A stretch of DNA of 34,884 nt. Source: an uncultured Alphaproteobacteria bacterium. GTDB taxonomy: Bacteria; Pseudomonadota; Alphaproteobacteria; HIMB59; GCA-002718135. Positions 20,793 to 29,484 of the stretch are shown here, piece by piece; the stretch's first letter is position 1; every line of letters begins with the position of its first letter. The translations under genes were made by a program, and so were the position numbers. Under the pieces are notes generated by a model. That model was given only the letters and a program-made list of their open reading frames with translations, was not told the DNA's origin and ran no database searches. The DNA is taken from the NCBI GenBank assembly GCA_902580765.1, contig CACHLW010000003.1, positions 72,168 to 107,051 on the forward strand. Direction: 5' to 3'.

Positions 20793-21307
20793 TGACAAAT
20801 ACTAGAATAGCTTTAGGATTATCATTAATTGTTTTAACAATGATTACTTTAGTTGCTTTCTCGGTACCCCTATATGACTTATTCTGCCGAGTTACTGGTT
20901 ATGGTGGTAAGACAAGTACATCTGAGTTCCTCTCATCATCAATTTTAGAAAGAGATATTGATCTTAAATTTAATGCTGATGTTAATGATAGTATAAATTG
21001 GACTTTTACTGCACCAGCAAATATTAAATTTAAAGTTGGTGAAAATAAACTTGTTAATTATAAAGCTACTAATCAATCTGACGTAGAAACAATCGGAACT
21101 GCGACATTTAATGTTCTACCAGAAAAGGTTGGTCCATATTTTATTAAAACACAGTGTTTCTGTTTCGAAAAGCAGGCTTTGAAACCAGGAGAAACAGTTA
21201 AAATGCCTGTTGTGTTTTATATAGACCCTTCAATTAATAAAGATCCAACAATGAAAGATGTTGAAGAGATAACGTTGTCATATACCTTTTTTAAATATAT
21301 AGAATAA
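20792..21307 (+). CDS. ctaG: Cytochrome c oxidase assembly protein CtaG (Cox11)
   Basis: Copper chaperone that delivers copper to the CuB site of subunit I. It has 171 residues: one N-terminal transmembrane helix (about residues 7-26), then a periplasmic domain. Landmarks are PLYDLFCRVTGYGG, the copper-binding C122-F-C124 inside QCFCFEKQ, and MPVVFYIDP. The stop is 3 bases before coxC. It belongs with ctaB and surf1 to the assembly set of the operon. Confidence 0.95.
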   Translation: MTNTRIALGLSLIVLTMITLVAFSVPLYDLFCRVTGYGGKTSTSEFLSSSILERDIDLKFNADVNDSINWTFTAPANIKFKVGENKLVNYKATNQSDVETIGTATFNVLPEKVGPYFIKTQCFCFEKQALKPGETVKMPVVFYIDPSINKDPTMKDVEEITLSYTFFKYIE

Positions 21308-21310
21308 TCG

Positions 21311-22156
21311 ATGGCTAATAAATCAACAACAGGGCAGAAACATCCATATCACTTGGTTGACCCAAGTCCTCTTCCATTCTTATCATCAATAGCCGGTCTT
21401 GCAATGGCTGCTGGTCTTGTATTTTATATGCATTATGGAACTTCTTGGCTTTTAATTCTTGGAACTATCGGTTTGTTAACCATTATGTTTCTTTGGTGGA
21501 GAGATGTTATTAAAGAATCAACTTTCCAAAAAGTTCATACACCTGTTGTAGAGCTGGGACTAAGATATGGAATGGCACTTTTTATTGCATCAGAAGTAAT
21601 GTTCTTTGTTGCTTTCTTCTGGGCTTTCTTTGATGCAAGTTTAACACCTAAATTACCTATAGAGGAATTCTCAGAAACTTTTGACAGCAATGGCGCTGTT
21701 GGAATTTGGCCACCAGAGGGTATTAAAACTTTTGATCCGCTTGATGTTCCTTTTTTAAATACATTAATATTATTAATGTCAGGTACTACTTGTACATGGG
21801 CTCACCATGCTGTTAGAGAAGGTCATAGAGATCAAGCCATTCAGGCGTTATGGTGTACTGTCGGTCTTGGAATTTTCTTCTCATTTATGCAGGGTGTAGA
21901 ATATTACGAGGCAGCTCATCATTATTTTAGTTTTACTGATGGAATATACCCGTCAGTATTTTACATGGCTACTGGTTTTCATGGATTTCATGTAATGGTT
22001 GGAACGGCATTTTTAGCTGTATGCTTGTATCGTGTTTATAAAAATCATTTTACTCCAGATAGGCATTTTGGATTAGAGGCTGCGGCATGGTACTGGCACT
22101 TTGTTGATGTGGTTTGGCTGTTCTTGTTTGTCTGCGTTTATGTTTGGGGTGCATAA
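21311..22156 (+). CDS. coxC: Cytochrome c oxidase subunit III
   Basis: Structural membrane subunit that stabilises proton pumping. It has 281 residues and starts KHPYHLVDPSPLPF, the classic subunit III opening. Further landmarks are RYGMALFIASEVMFFVAFFW with the conserved glutamate, TTCTWAHHAV, YYEAAHHYFSFTDGIY, FHGFHVMVGT, and WYWHFVDVVWLFLF at the end. Seven transmembrane helices are expected. The last codons (22140 on) also contain an out-of-frame ATG that may be the original start of surf1. Confidence 0.97.
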   Translation: MANKSTTGQKHPYHLVDPSPLPFLSSIAGLAMAAGLVFYMHYGTSWLLILGTIGLLTIMFLWWRDVIKESTFQKVHTPVVELGLRYGMALFIASEVMFFVAFFWAFFDASLTPKLPIEEFSETFDSNGAVGIWPPEGIKTFDPLDVPFLNTLILLMSGTTCTWAHHAVREGHRDQAIQALWCTVGLGIFFSFMQGVEYYEAAHHYFSFTDGIYPSVFYMATGFHGFHVMVGTAFLAVCLYRVYKNHFTPDRHFGLEAAAWYWHFVDVVWLFLFVCVYVWGA

Positions 22157-22846
22157 ATTAAAAACTTTCCAATAAAATTTTTTTTATTTAGTTTATTTTG
22201 TATTGCGCTGACAATATTTTTAGGAACTTGGCAATTACAAAGACTAGAATGGAAAGAAAAAATTATAGCAGAATTTAATGAACTAAAGGATCAAAAACCA
22301 CTTTCACTTTCAATGGGAAAAATGAAGTATCCAAACATTGATGAGTTTACTAAAGTTATCACTTTAGGAACTGTTGACAGAAGTAAAAAAATTTTTTTCC
22401 CTGCTAAAACATTGAATGGGATTTCTGGTGTTAGAATAGCTAGTTTACTGTCAGATAATCATGGTAATAATTATTTAATCGATGAAGGTTGGTTTGAGCA
22501 AAGTAGATATGATTATTTTAAAGATAATAATGAAATAATTAATGCTGAAATTCTAGGATACATCAGATATCCAACTCAAAAAAAGATGTTTACTCCCGAG
22601 AATTCTATCTCTTCAAATGAATGGTATTATTATGATTTGGGGCAAATTCAAACTTTCTTAAATGTTAAGATCAATCAGAAATTTTTTATTAAAAATATGA
22701 GCAATTATGCAGAGAATTTCTTATTACCATCATCTCAAAATCATAATTTTTCAAATAATCATTTGCAGTATGCAATTACATGGTTTTTGATGAGTTTTTC
22801 TTTTTTGATTATTTTTATAATTTATTTATTTAGGAAGAAAAAATGA
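22157..22846 (+). CDS. SURF1 family cytochrome oxidase assembly protein, start codon uncertain
   Basis: Membrane protein that helps insert heme a into subunit I. The frame contains GTWQLQRLEWKEK near the N-terminus, a SURF1 hallmark, upstream of the first in-frame ATG at 22313. NNHLQYAITWF and a second transmembrane helix lie at the C-terminus. Starting at 22313 would delete the first helix and the hallmark. The frame opens right after the coxC stop with ATT, giving 229 residues. Either ATT is the start (GGGG lies 7 bases upstream), or a base is missing from the A5 run at 22160-22164. With one more A, the ATG at 22140 would read MFGVHKLKNFP into this frame. Confidence 0.85.
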   Translation: MKNFPIKFFLFSLFCIALTIFLGTWQLQRLEWKEKIIAEFNELKDQKPLSLSMGKMKYPNIDEFTKVITLGTVDRSKKIFFPAKTLNGISGVRIASLLSDNHGNNYLIDEGWFEQSRYDYFKDNNEIINAEILGYIRYPTQKKMFTPENSISSNEWYYYDLGQIQTFLNVKINQKFFIKNMSNYAENFLLPSSQNHNFSNNHLQYAITWFLMSFSFLIIFIIYLFRKKK

Positions 22847-24321
22847 AAACATATTTAAAACTTAAAGAGATCTTTAATGAAGCTTCACTCACATCAGATA
22901 TTGCAGGTATTTTACACTGGGATATGGCAACAATGATGCCGAGTAGCTCGAGAGATCAAAGATCAGATCAATTAGCCTATTTATCAAAACTTAGTCATAG
23001 TAAAATTTCATCTTCTGAAGTTGGTGATTTAATTGAAGACTCAAAGAATCTTAATCTAAATAACAGTGATCAGAAAAACTTAAATGAAATGGATAGAGAA
23101 TATAAATTAGCTTCTGCTATTCCAACGGAGCTTGTAGAAAAAATTTCAAAATCTTCAGCTAAATGTGAAGGTGTTTGGCAAGAGGCTAGGGAAAAGTCAG
23201 ATTTTAATTTAGTAAAAAACGATTTAGAAGAACTTATAAATTTAACAAAAGAAGAAGCAAATATTCTAGGGGAAACTTTTAAAGTTTCTCCTTATGAAGC
23301 ACTAATAAATAAATTTGAACCTTCTTCAGAAGAAAATAAAATATCTGAAGTATTTGGTGATTTACAAAAATTTCTTACACCACTTATTGATAAAATTATT
23401 GATAAGCAAAAAAAAGAAGAAACATTTCAATTTGAAACAAGTATTGATGAAGAAAAGCAGAAAAATATTTCTGAATATATAATGAAACAAATAGGTTTTG
23501 ATTTTACAAGAGGAAGACTTGATAAAAGTGTTCACCCTTTTTGTGGAGGATCTACAAATGATGTTAGAATTACAACTAGATATAATAATGAAAATCCATT
23601 TTCATCTTTAGATGGTGTTATGCATGAAACTGGACATGCATTATATGAGTTAAACCTACCAAAAGATTGGATGCATCAGCCAGCAGGTAAATCTAGAGGG
23701 ATGGCCATGCATGAAAGTCAATCACTATTAATTGAAATGCAAATCACTAGATCTTTAGCTTTTAAAAAATTTTTATCTAATACTTTAAATAAAAAATTTA
23801 ATATTAAAGACAAAGCTACAAATCCAGACAATCTTTACAAATTAGGTACTCGAGTAAATAAATCTTTTATAAGAGTTGAGTCGGATGAAGTAACCTATCC
23901 CTTGCATATTATATTAAGATTTAATTTAGAAAGAAAAATTTTTAACAATGAAATAAATATTGCAGACATTCCAGATGCTTGGAATGATGAATTTAAAAAA
24001 TTATTTAATTTATCGATAAATAAAGACACTGATGGATGTTTACAAGATATTCATTGGTTTGCTGGATTATTTGGATACTTTCCAACATATTCATTAGGAG
24101 CACTCACTGCCGCTCAATTTGCTTCTCAATTGAGAACTGATCAAAAGGAATTAGATCAGGAAATAGAAAATGGTGAATTTTCAAATTTAGTAAATTGGCT
24201 TAAAAAAAATATTCATGAAAAAGCTAGTTTTTTTTCAACTAATGAGGTTTTAGAACAGGTTACAAAGTCGCCTTTAAATGCTAAATATTTCAAAGAATAT
24301 ATTACTAATCGCTATCTTTAA
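22843..24321 (+). CDS. Carboxypeptidase Taq (M32) family metallopeptidase
   Basis: Zinc carboxypeptidase removing C-terminal residues from peptides, likely cytoplasmic. It has 492 residues, normal for M32. The zinc motif HETGH is at residues 261-265. Family blocks are HWDMATMMP near the start, HPFCGG, DVRITTRY, HESQSL, ESDEVTYPLHI, DIHWFAGLFGYFPTY and LGALTAAQF. The start overlaps the surf1 stop by 4 bases, so it is translated from the cox operon transcript although it has no evident oxidase role. Confidence 0.95.
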   Translation: MKTYLKLKEIFNEASLTSDIAGILHWDMATMMPSSSRDQRSDQLAYLSKLSHSKISSSEVGDLIEDSKNLNLNNSDQKNLNEMDREYKLASAIPTELVEKISKSSAKCEGVWQEAREKSDFNLVKNDLEELINLTKEEANILGETFKVSPYEALINKFEPSSEENKISEVFGDLQKFLTPLIDKIIDKQKKEETFQFETSIDEEKQKNISEYIMKQIGFDFTRGRLDKSVHPFCGGSTNDVRITTRYNNENPFSSLDGVMHETGHALYELNLPKDWMHQPAGKSRGMAMHESQSLLIEMQITRSLAFKKFLSNTLNKKFNIKDKATNPDNLYKLGTRVNKSFIRVESDEVTYPLHIILRFNLERKIFNNEINIADIPDAWNDEFKKLFNLSINKDTDGCLQDIHWFAGLFGYFPTYSLGALTAAQFASQLRTDQKELDQEIENGEFSNLVNWLKKNIHEKASFFSTNEVLEQVTKSPLNAKYFKEYITNRYL

Positions 24322-25697
24322 TGAAATATTTAAGCACAAGAGATGATTCTCTAAGCAGATCATTCAACGACATTCTTTATCAAGGATTATCAAGAGATGG
24401 CGGTCTATATTTACCCCAAAGCTGGCCCAAAATAGACTTACTAAGTTTAAAAAATAAATCATACGAACAAGTGGCATGCGAAATTATTTTTCCTTATGTA
24501 ATTGAAAATATAGAAAAATTAGAATTACAAAAAATTTTAAATGAAACTTATGCAAATTTTAATCATGAAAAAATAGCTCCATTAGTAGAATTAGAAAATA
24601 ATAAATTTTTATTAGAATTAATTTATGGACCTACTTATGCTTTTAAAGATTATGCTTTACAATTTCTTGGTAACTTATTTTCTGCAAGTTTAGAGATTTC
24701 TCCAAAAAAAATTACTATTTTAGGCGCAACTTCTGGTGATACTGGTTCAGCTGCAATTCATTCTTTTAAATCAAAAAAAGATATAAATGTATTTATTCTA
24801 CATCCTCATAATAAAGTATCGCCTATTCAACAAAAACAAATGACCACAGTAATTGATAAGAATATTTTTAATATTGCTATAGATGGTAATTTTGATGATT
24901 GTCAAAAAATTGTCAAAGAATTATTTGTTGATGATGAAATACAACAGTCTACCTCTTTAACTGCTGTAAACTCTATAAATTGGGCACGATTAATTGCGCA
25001 AGTAGTTTATTATTTTTGGTCTTATTTACAAACTGATAAGCATCAAATAAATTTTATTGTTCCTTCGGGAAATTTTGGCAATATTTTTTCTGCCTTTGTT
25101 GCTAAACAAATGGGATTACCTATTGGTCATTTACATATTGCAACTAATTCTAATGACATCTTGAAGTCCATAGTAGACACTGGAGAAATGAAAAAAAAAT
25201 CTGTTTCTCAAACATATAGCCCTAGTATGGATATACAAGTTTCAAGTAACTTTGAGAGGCAAATTTTTGAAAGCCTAAATAGAGATAGCAAAAGAGTAAA
25301 TGAAGTATTTGAAAGCTTTTCATCAAAAGGTTTTTATCAATTTGATGACTCTGTTTTAGCTAAGTTTCAGCAAATATATAAAGCTTCCTCAATTGATGAT
25401 AACCAGACTCTGGAAACAATTAAACATGTATATGAAAAATATAATTATATTGCTGATCCACATACTGCAACAGGACTAAAAGTATTATTAGATAAAAAAG
25501 ATGATGAAGCCTGGATATCTTTGGTTTGTGCACATCCTGCAAAATTTGACAATGCTGTGAATAAAGCAATTAATAAAGAAATTGATATACCAAAAGAATT
25601 GAGCAATCTCTTTGATAAAGAGGAAAAGATGACTATATTACCCAATAGTACTATGGATGTAAAAAACTTCATCTTAGAAAAAATAAGCAATGCATAA
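24321..25697 (+). CDS. thrC: Threonine synthase
   Basis: Pyridoxal-phosphate enzyme turning O-phosphohomoserine into threonine. It has 458 residues, the longer class. The N-terminus SRDGGLYLP is diagnostic. The Schiff-base lysine is K109 in YAFKDYALQF. GATSGDTGSAA is the phosphate-binding region, and VPSGNFGN a further cofactor contact. It starts on the last base of the M32 stop and overlaps the M16 gene by 8 bases. thrC beside an M16 peptidase and the cox cluster is a recurring alphaproteobacterial order. Confidence 0.96.
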   Translation: MKYLSTRDDSLSRSFNDILYQGLSRDGGLYLPQSWPKIDLLSLKNKSYEQVACEIIFPYVIENIEKLELQKILNETYANFNHEKIAPLVELENNKFLLELIYGPTYAFKDYALQFLGNLFSASLEISPKKITILGATSGDTGSAAIHSFKSKKDINVFILHPHNKVSPIQQKQMTTVIDKNIFNIAIDGNFDDCQKIVKELFVDDEIQQSTSLTAVNSINWARLIAQVVYYFWSYLQTDKHQINFIVPSGNFGNIFSAFVAKQMGLPIGHLHIATNSNDILKSIVDTGEMKKKSVSQTYSPSMDIQVSSNFERQIFESLNRDSKRVNEVFESFSSKGFYQFDDSVLAKFQQIYKASSIDDNQTLETIKHVYEKYNYIADPHTATGLKVLLDKKDDEAWISLVCAHPAKFDNAVNKAINKEIDIPKELSNLFDKEEKMTILPNSTMDVKNFILEKISNA

Positions 25698-26943
25698 AAT
25701 TACAACACTAGAAAACGGATTAAGAATAGTAACCCAGAATATGCCAGGGCTGGAAACAGTATCAATGGGTATATGGAATTTTGTTGGCGGAAGAGATGAA
25801 ACAAAAGACATAAATGGTGTCGCTCACCTTTTAGAGCATATGGCTTTTAAAGGTACCTCAACTAAAAATGCTCTTCAAATTGCTGAAACAATTGAAAATG
25901 TTGGCGGAGATATTAATGCCTATACTTCAAAGGAAATAACAGCTTATTATGTTAAACTCTTAGCTGATGACCTACATTATGGAATAGATATTCTTACAGA
26001 TATTTTGCAAAATTCTACATTTGCTGAAGATGAACTTAATCGAGAAAGAGGAGTCATAATTCAAGAAATTGGCATGTACCTTGATACACCTGATGATATG
26101 ATTTTTGATTATTGGCAAGAAAAAGCATACCCGGACCAGCCAATGGGACGCTCCATATTGGGTAAAACTGATATTATTAAAAATATTTCAAGAGACGAAG
26201 TTAAAGACTTCATGATGAATCATTATAATCCAAAAAAAATGATTATAAGTGCAGCTGGCAAAATTGACCATGATCAATTTGTAGAATCAATTAAAAAATC
26301 ATGCACTAACCTACCATCTGGATTATCTACTGAAAGACAAAAAGCTGATTACAAATCTGGAGAATACAGAGAAGATAAAAAATTAGAACAGATTCACTTA
26401 CTACTTGGTTTTGAAGGCATAGATTATCACCATGATGATTACTATTCTTTATTGGTTTATTCTTCTTTATTAGGTGGAGGTATGTCATCAAGATTGTTTC
26501 AAGAGATAAGAGAGAAACGTGGTCTTGTATATGGTATTTCCTCTTTTAGTTCTTCTTACACTGACACGGGTGTTTTTGGTATTTATTGTGGAACAGGTGA
26601 AAATCAAATCCAAGAGCTCATACCTGTTTTATGTGATCAATTAAATGAAAGTCCTAATTCAATTACAGAAAAGGAAATAAATAGAGGTAAAGCTCAATTG
26701 AAAGCAAGCTTAATGATGGGGAGGGAAAGTGCATTTAGAAGATGTGAGAGTGCTGCTAGACAACTTCTAGTCTTTGATAGAATAATTGACCCATCTGAAA
26801 CTATTAAAAATATAGATAAAGTCTCTAAAGAAACTGTTCAAAAAATTGCTAATGAAATTGTAAAAGGACCAATAACTATATCAAGTATTGGACCATTATC
26901 TAAACTTGAAAATATTGATAAAATACAAAGTCGTATTATCTAA
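25690..26943 (+). CDS. M16 family zinc peptidase (processing-peptidase-like)
   Basis: Inverzincin-type protease related to the mitochondrial processing peptidase beta subunit. It has 417 residues, normal for the single-chain form. The inverted zinc motif H46-LL-E49-H50 lies within HLLEHMAFKGT, and the third ligand E126 falls 76 residues after H50, as expected. The C-terminal half has SRLFQEIREKRGLVYGISSF, the substrate-binding R/Y block. The natural substrates of these bacterial enzymes are not well defined. It closes the long run of overlapping genes that begins at coxB. Confidence 0.94.
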   Translation: MHKITTLENGLRIVTQNMPGLETVSMGIWNFVGGRDETKDINGVAHLLEHMAFKGTSTKNALQIAETIENVGGDINAYTSKEITAYYVKLLADDLHYGIDILTDILQNSTFAEDELNRERGVIIQEIGMYLDTPDDMIFDYWQEKAYPDQPMGRSILGKTDIIKNISRDEVKDFMMNHYNPKKMIISAAGKIDHDQFVESIKKSCTNLPSGLSTERQKADYKSGEYREDKKLEQIHLLLGFEGIDYHHDDYYSLLVYSSLLGGGMSSRLFQEIREKRGLVYGISSFSSSYTDTGVFGIYCGTGENQIQELIPVLCDQLNESPNSITEKEINRGKAQLKASLMMGRESAFRRCESAARQLLVFDRIIDPSETIKNIDKVSKETVQKIANEIVKGPITISSIGPLSKLENIDKIQSRII

Positions 26944-26966
26944 ATTCTTCAACATATTCAAAAAAA

Positions 26967-27173
26967 TTATTTTATTTTTAAATCTTCTTTAATTGAATGA
27001 TTAAGTTCTCCATCTTCAGATGATAAATTCATAGATACTTTTATGGATTCACCAATTTTGATACTTCCTGCAGTAAATTTTTTTCGTACGTAATTTTCTA
27101 TTTCACGTTGAGAACTAATACCAACTTGTTTAAGAAATTTTCTAATTTCTAGATTTAAATTATCTTCATCCAT
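26967..27173 (-). CDS. Small conserved protein, DUF6494-like
   Basis: A 68-residue protein starting MDEDNLNLEIRKFLKQVGI followed by SSQREIENYVR. This opening resembles the DUF6494 family of short proteobacterial proteins, as I recall it; no function is known to me. The rest (KIGESIKVSMNLSSEDGE) is predicted beta-like and charged. There is no signal peptide or membrane segment. It is convergent with the M16 gene (23-base gap) and divergent from the DNA methyltransferase gene (53 bases). Confidence 0.7.
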   Translation of the reverse strand: MDEDNLNLEIRKFLKQVGISSQREIENYVRKKFTAGSIKIGESIKVSMNLSSEDGELNHSIKEDLKIK

Positions 27174-27226
27174 GATTTACTATAAATTATTTTGATAGAT
27201 TCATTCAATAATGTTATTAATTTTAT

Positions 27227-27667
27227 ATGGAAACTGCTTCTTTTAAAACTAAACTCGGCTGGATTACGGTAAAAAAAAAGAGTGGCAGCGTCTTTTCACT
27301 GAGTTTTGGAAAAACAAATAAAAAAATTGATTTAATTAATATTAAGAATCAGATTAATTTATATGCTTCTGGAAAACTTAAAAATTTTAAGATTAACTAT
27401 TCTTTTGAAGGTTCCCCTTTGCAAAAAAAAATTTGGAAAGAGTTGTCTAAAATTCAATATGGTAAAGTTTCAACATATGGAGAAATTGCAAAAAAGGTTG
27501 GTACGTCTCCAAGATATGTAGGTAATGTTTGTGGACAAAATAAACTTTTGCTTATTATTCCCTGTCATCGCATAATTCGTAGTGATGGTAAACTTGGAGG
27601 ATTTTCTGGAAGAGGGGGGATCAAGTTAAAAAAAAGATTACTCAACTTAGAACAAAGTGTCTCATAA
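27227..27667 (+). CDS. ogt: Methylated-DNA--protein-cysteine methyltransferase
   Basis: Repairs O6-methylguanine by transferring the alkyl group irreversibly to its own cysteine. It has 146 residues, slightly short because the N-terminal domain is reduced. The C-terminal DNA-binding and active-site domain has the helix-turn-helix region VSTYGEIAKKVG, SPRYVGNVCGQN (where the family usually has AVG and a small residue then N), and PCHR with acceptor C113, followed by GKLGGFSG. Whether it belongs to the Ogt or Ada-C branch is unclear. It overlaps the next gene by 11 bases. Confidence 0.93.
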   Translation: METASFKTKLGWITVKKKSGSVFSLSFGKTNKKIDLINIKNQINLYASGKLKNFKINYSFEGSPLQKKIWKELSKIQYGKVSTYGEIAKKVGTSPRYVGNVCGQNKLLLIIPCHRIIRSDGKLGGFSGRGGIKLKKRLLNLEQSVS

Positions 27668-28385
27668 AATAATTATTCTTCAACATACGCCTTTAGTAAC
27701 ACCTGGATACTTTATAAAGTTAATGAATGAAGACTTAGTAGAAACAAATATAATTCGATTGGATAAAGAAGAAAAGATTCCTGTTAATCTTGATATATAT
27801 GATGGAATGATCTGTTTAGGTGGACCAATGGATACTTGGATGGAAGAACAATATCCATGGATGATTGATGAAAAAAATAAGATAAAGGAATTTGTTCTCA
27901 ATAATCAAAAACCATATCTCGGAATCTGTTTAGGCTGTCAATTTTTAGGAGAAATTCTTGGCGGTAAAGTAATTAAATCTAATCCTCCAGAAATTGGGGT
28001 TCTAAATATTAATATTTTAGATAATAAAAAAAAGGATCAACTTTTTCAAAATTTTGATAATCAGATTAAAGCATTACAATGGCATAGTTACGAGGTAAGT
28101 GAACTAAATAATTCTGATGTTACAATTTTAGGTTCATCAGATATTACAAAATTTCAAATTTTTAAGTATAAAAACCATGCTTATGGCATTCAATTTCATA
28201 TGGAAGTAGATGAAAACACAATCATTAAATGGTCCAAAATTCCTGAATTAAAAAATGCTTTAGAAAAATATTTAGGCAAAAACTCCATTGATAAACTAGA
28301 TAAATTGCTTAGAAATAATATTCAAGAAATGAACTATAATACTAAAAAATTATACGAAAATTTTAAAAATTTAATGACTACCTAG
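27657..28385 (+). CDS. Type 1 glutamine amidotransferase (GuaA-N-like)
   Basis: A stand-alone class I amidotransferase domain of 242 residues starting with GTG. The triad is complete: C91 in GICLGCQFLGE, then H181 and E183 in QFHMEV. MICLGGPMDTWME and ALQWHSYEV match the stand-alone GMP-synthase-like group (COG0518), whose members mostly have unknown substrates. It is translationally coupled to the alkyltransferase gene by an 11-base overlap. I cannot name a partner synthase. Confidence 0.87.
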   Translation: MSHKIIILQHTPLVTPGYFIKLMNEDLVETNIIRLDKEEKIPVNLDIYDGMICLGGPMDTWMEEQYPWMIDEKNKIKEFVLNNQKPYLGICLGCQFLGEILGGKVIKSNPPEIGVLNINILDNKKKDQLFQNFDNQIKALQWHSYEVSELNNSDVTILGSSDITKFQIFKYKNHAYGIQFHMEVDENTIIKWSKIPELKNALEKYLGKNSIDKLDKLLRNNIQEMNYNTKKLYENFKNLMTT

Positions 28386-28419
28386 CTGTTTCGTGTTTAA
28401 ATAATTATGGAGATTTAAT

Positions 28420-29472
28420 ATGAAAAAAATAAAAGGCCCTGCAATATTTCTTGCCCAATTTGTAAGTGATGATGAACCTTTTAACTCCTTAGAGTCAATA
28501 TCAAAATGGGCTTCTAATTTAGGATATAAAGGCGTACAGATACCTTCTTGGGATTCAAGATTAATAGATTTAAAAAAAGCATCTGAAAGTAAAGATTATT
28601 GTGATGATATAAAAGGAATTCTTGAAAATAATAATTTACAACTCACAGAGCTATCTACTCACCTTCAAGGTCAGCTTGTTGCTGTTCATCCTGCATACGA
28701 TATTCCTTTTGATGGATTTGCAGATGAAAAAGTAAGAGGCAATCCAAGTAAAAGAAAAGAATGGGCCATTGATCAATTAATGCAAGCAGCAATGGCTTCA
28801 AAGAACTTTGGACTAAATGCACATGCAACTTTTTCTGGTGCACTAGCTTGGCCATATTTATATCCATGGCCTCAAAGACCAGAAGGATTAGTAGATGAAG
28901 CTTTTAATGAACTTGCAAAAAGATGGAAACCAATTTTAAATAAATTCGACGAAGCTGGAGTAGATCTTTGTTATGAAATTCATCCTGGTGAAGACCTCCA
29001 TGATGGCATTACTTTTGAAATGTTTTTAGACAAGGTTGGTAATCATTCAAGATGTAATATGCTATATGATCCAAGTCATTTTATTCTTCAACATTTAAAT
29101 TATTTAGATCATATTGATATCTATCATGACAAATTAAAAATGTTTCATGTAAAAGATGCCGAATTAAATCCAAGTGGGAAACAAGGTGTATACGGAGGTT
29201 TTCAATCATGGATTAATAGAGCAGGTAGATTTAGATCATTAGGAGATGGTCAGGTTGACTTTAAATCTATTTTTTCAAAACTATCTGGTTATAATTTTGA
29301 TGGCTGGGCAGTTCTAGAATGGGAATGTTGTATAAAAAGTCCTCAACAAGGGGCAGAAGAAGGTGCAAAATTTATAAAAGAACATATCATCGATGTAACT
29401 GAAAAAGCTTTTGATGATTTTGCTGACTCAGGAATGGATGAAGAAACTAATAAAAAACTTTTAGGTATTTAG
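28420..29472 (+). CDS. Sugar phosphate isomerase/epimerase (AP endonuclease 2-like TIM barrel)
   Basis: Metal-dependent isomerase or epimerase of the xylose-isomerase-like TIM-barrel family (PF01261). It has 350 residues. Probable metal ligands in barrel order are E186 (CYEIHPG), D218 and H220 (YDPSH), H243 (MFHVKD) and E300 (VLEWE). The loop SLGDGQVDF is typical. A GGAG lies shortly before the start. It is followed after 12 bases by a Gfo/Idh/MocA dehydrogenase, a pairing common in breakdown of inositols, keto-sugars and rare hexoses. The substrate cannot be read from sequence. The first gene of a two-gene operon. Confidence 0.9.
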   Translation: MKKIKGPAIFLAQFVSDDEPFNSLESISKWASNLGYKGVQIPSWDSRLIDLKKASESKDYCDDIKGILENNNLQLTELSTHLQGQLVAVHPAYDIPFDGFADEKVRGNPSKRKEWAIDQLMQAAMASKNFGLNAHATFSGALAWPYLYPWPQRPEGLVDEAFNELAKRWKPILNKFDEAGVDLCYEIHPGEDLHDGITFEMFLDKVGNHSRCNMLYDPSHFILQHLNYLDHIDIYHDKLKMFHVKDAELNPSGKQGVYGGFQSWINRAGRFRSLGDGQVDFKSIFSKLSGYNFDGWAVLEWECCIKSPQQGAEEGAKFIKEHIIDVTEKAFDDFADSGMDEETNKKLLGI

Positions 29473-29484
29473 GAGGGAATTTAA

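Noticed and set aside
22313-22846. Starting SURF1 at its first in-frame ATG (177 residues).
   Set aside because: The hallmark GTWQLQRLEWK and the first membrane helix are encoded upstream in the same open frame, so the ATG at 22313 is internal.
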